From contig WARS01000100.1 in NCBI GenBank assembly GCA_008933995.1, positions 1 through 64,000 on the forward strand: a stretch of 64,000 nt of DNA, read 5' to 3'. The notes under the pieces are model-generated. The model was not told the DNA's origin. It worked only from the letters and a program-made list of their open reading frames with translations, and searched no databases. Origin of the DNA: Datnioides undecimradiatus (lineage: Eukaryota > Chordata > Actinopteri > Lobotiformes > Datnioididae). Positions 62,430-64,000 of this stretch are shown here, piece by piece (positions within the stretch are counted from its first letter, which is position 1; each line of letters opens with the position of its first letter). The translations under genes and the position numbers were made by a program.

Positions 62430-64000
62430 TCCCTTGACGCTGCTGTTGATTGTTGCCGTTACGATCCGTGCAGCTCTCTACAGATCCAGCTTGGTGGACC
62501 TAATCTCGGAGAGGGTGGAGGTGGTGTCTCCGTTAACCGCCTGGAAAAGAGGTGAGCGGGGGGTTTGGCGCCTTCTCCGGGGTCGGGTTTGGTCGCGGAG
62601 ACGCGGCTGCGGTTGCCTCTTCGCCTCGGCGCTGGTAGCCGCTGATTGGGTTGAGTCGATGCCATCAGACCGGTTCAGCTGTCAGGAAGCTCGCTAACGC
62701 TGTTTTCAGAGTAATGTGGCAGCTTCCGTGTGCTTTCGGTAGCAGAGGAGTTCCATTTAGATTATTTATTTGTTTGTTTTCATTGTTTACTTGTTATTTC
62801 CCCTGGAGCTTCCTCATTATGAGAGCACGGGAGAGCTTTGATTGGGAAATGAACGGAGCACCTCGCACATGCACGGCTCTGACACAGCCTCACACACGCC
62901 GCTCTTTATATGCTGTTAGGTGCATTTCACAGTGTTTGCAACAAGCGCTTACATTCAAACATTTTCATTCTTCAATTCATGTGGTATTGACTGTAAGGCC
63001 TGAAAGAAACACATGGAAATACTGAGTGAAAATAAAACGACATCAAAATAAATAAATAAATAAATAAAGTCCTTTTCAGCCGTGGTGCCGCGAAGAGAAG
63101 GTGTGGCTGTTTGTTTTGTATAAAATGACCAGCTCTCACGCGCACGCACACGCACACGCACGCATCATACATGGGCGTGAATCACACAGAAGCACCACAG
63201 TCCCTCATGAGTTATTCATCAGGCCGTTGAGACAGGAAGTTACATCACTGCAGAGCGGGGAAACGTTTCAACAGCGCACAGGCACATAACTGTCCTTCTG
63301 TCACTTACCAGGGGTTTGTTTGTTTGTTTGTTTGTTTGTTTGTTTGCAGTTGTTGAAGGTTTGGCTCTGCTTGACTTGGGAGTCTCACCGTACTCTGGAG
63401 ATGTTTTCCACGAGGTGAGACACACACACACACACACACACACTGACTGCTTTAAGCTTGTGTTATTTTGCCCTGGGTGCCGCCTCTCAGGCTACAGTCA
63501 GGCATTGCTGATGGAGCCAGGCTGCTGCCATTCAGTAGGCACACTTCCTACAAACAAGCCTTCACGTCTTTAATGGGAAATGAATCAAACGAACAGCGAA
63601 ACGCCGCTGAACGCAGGCGACAGGCAGACGCCTCTCCAGTCAAACTGACCCGTGTGTGTTTGTGCTGCCGTCCCTTCACGTCTTCCTCTTCTCCTCGTTC
63701 AGACGCCGCTCATCATTTACCTCTTCCACTTTGTGGTGGACTATGCAGAGATAACATTCATGGTGAGTCTCTCCCTGTGATAAGAGGTGACTGCCTCCAG
63801 ACTACATTTACACACATGTTGTGGTGTTTCGGAGCCCCAGCTCCTCAGTTTTCTGCCTCTCCGTCTCTCTGCAGTTGGCGGACGTGATCACTGCCGTGGC
63901 GCTCTACATGGCGGTGAAGGAATACAACAAACAAGTGGTAAGAAAACGATGACGTTTCTCCAAAAACGCAAAGAAAACAGCTAAAAACATTTGGTATTAA
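62422..64000 (+). CDS. pigu: GPI transamidase component PIG-U, 5' part (4 exons), runs off the window
   Basis: Multi-pass endoplasmic-reticulum membrane subunit of the GPI transamidase complex, which attaches GPI anchors to proteins. Coding exons seen: 62422-62551, 63350-63414, 63703-63762 and 63875-63937. The reading is [20 protein letters not shown], then [20 protein letters not shown] with [17 protein letters not shown], then [20 protein letters not shown] and [20 protein letters not shown], all closely matching vertebrate PIGU. Junction phases agree and all donors are GT. The first hydrophobic segment is a signal anchor; further helices lie beyond the edge. Exon 4 ends at the donor gtaaga at 63938, so the remainder (about three quarters of a 435-residue protein) is outside. 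Confidence 0.95.
63310..63346. repeat. (GTTT)n repeat before pigu exon 2
   Basis: About 8 units of gttt running directly into the gcag acceptor of exon 2, serving as its pyrimidine-rich tract. Confidence 0.9.

Noticed and set aside
62142..62697. Ile-rich frames before pigu
   Set aside because: Translation of the att/gtt repeats; the plus-strand frame merely joins the true pigu exon 1 that starts at 62422.

Overview
The window looks like teleost fish nuclear DNA, probably an acanthomorph. It has multi-exon genes with short introns and GT/AG junctions, dense (CA)n, (CT)n and other microsatellites, minisatellites in introns, and a dispersed repeat whose wording ('...ccccagaggatgaatc...', '...ttagtgctaataagcaaa...') I recognise from percomorph fishes. 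No bacterial, viral or organellar gene was recognised. Protein identities come from reading conjoined exons and comparing them with remembered family members; no database search was run.

Layout. (1) 1.2-3.8 kb, minus strand: complete five-exon granzyme A/K-like trypsin-family protease. (2) 5.46-14.24 kb, plus: complete type II keratin, nearest to keratin 8, in ten coding exons; one exon is split by an intron not expected in this family. (3) 16.14-27.31 kb, plus: rbl1 (p107, retinoblastoma-like pocket protein), 22 coding exons, with an E2F-type site and CCAAT box upstream. Exons 9, 10 and 12 carry small frame disruptions beside long polypyrimidine and minisatellite tracts. (4) 28.5-37.2 kb: repeat-rich interval with dispersed elements, an 8-copy 39-bp GC-rich array and a probable non-coding first exon. 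(5) 37.29-39.01 kb, plus: tmem74b, two coding exons. (6) 39-53.8 kb: gene-poor, with second copies of the dispersed elements and a good poly(A)-signal candidate near 48.25 kb. (7) 53.90-59.88 kb, minus: psmf1 (proteasome regulator PI31), seven coding exons. (8) 62.42 kb to the right edge, plus: first four coding exons of pigu (GPI transamidase subunit), which continues outside the window.

The human orthologues of rbl1, tmem74b, psmf1 and pigu are all on chromosome 20, and tmem74b and psmf1 keep the tail-to-tail arrangement known in human, so the block is an old linkage group. The genes share no pathway: immune protease, epithelial filament, cell-cycle repressor, small membrane protein, proteasome regulator and GPI-anchor enzyme. 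I found no wholly new gene system. The most informative observations are the indel cluster in rbl1, the split keratin exon, three apparent GC-AG introns, a tandem array of CTCF-like motifs, and a palindromic (foldback) element in two copies.
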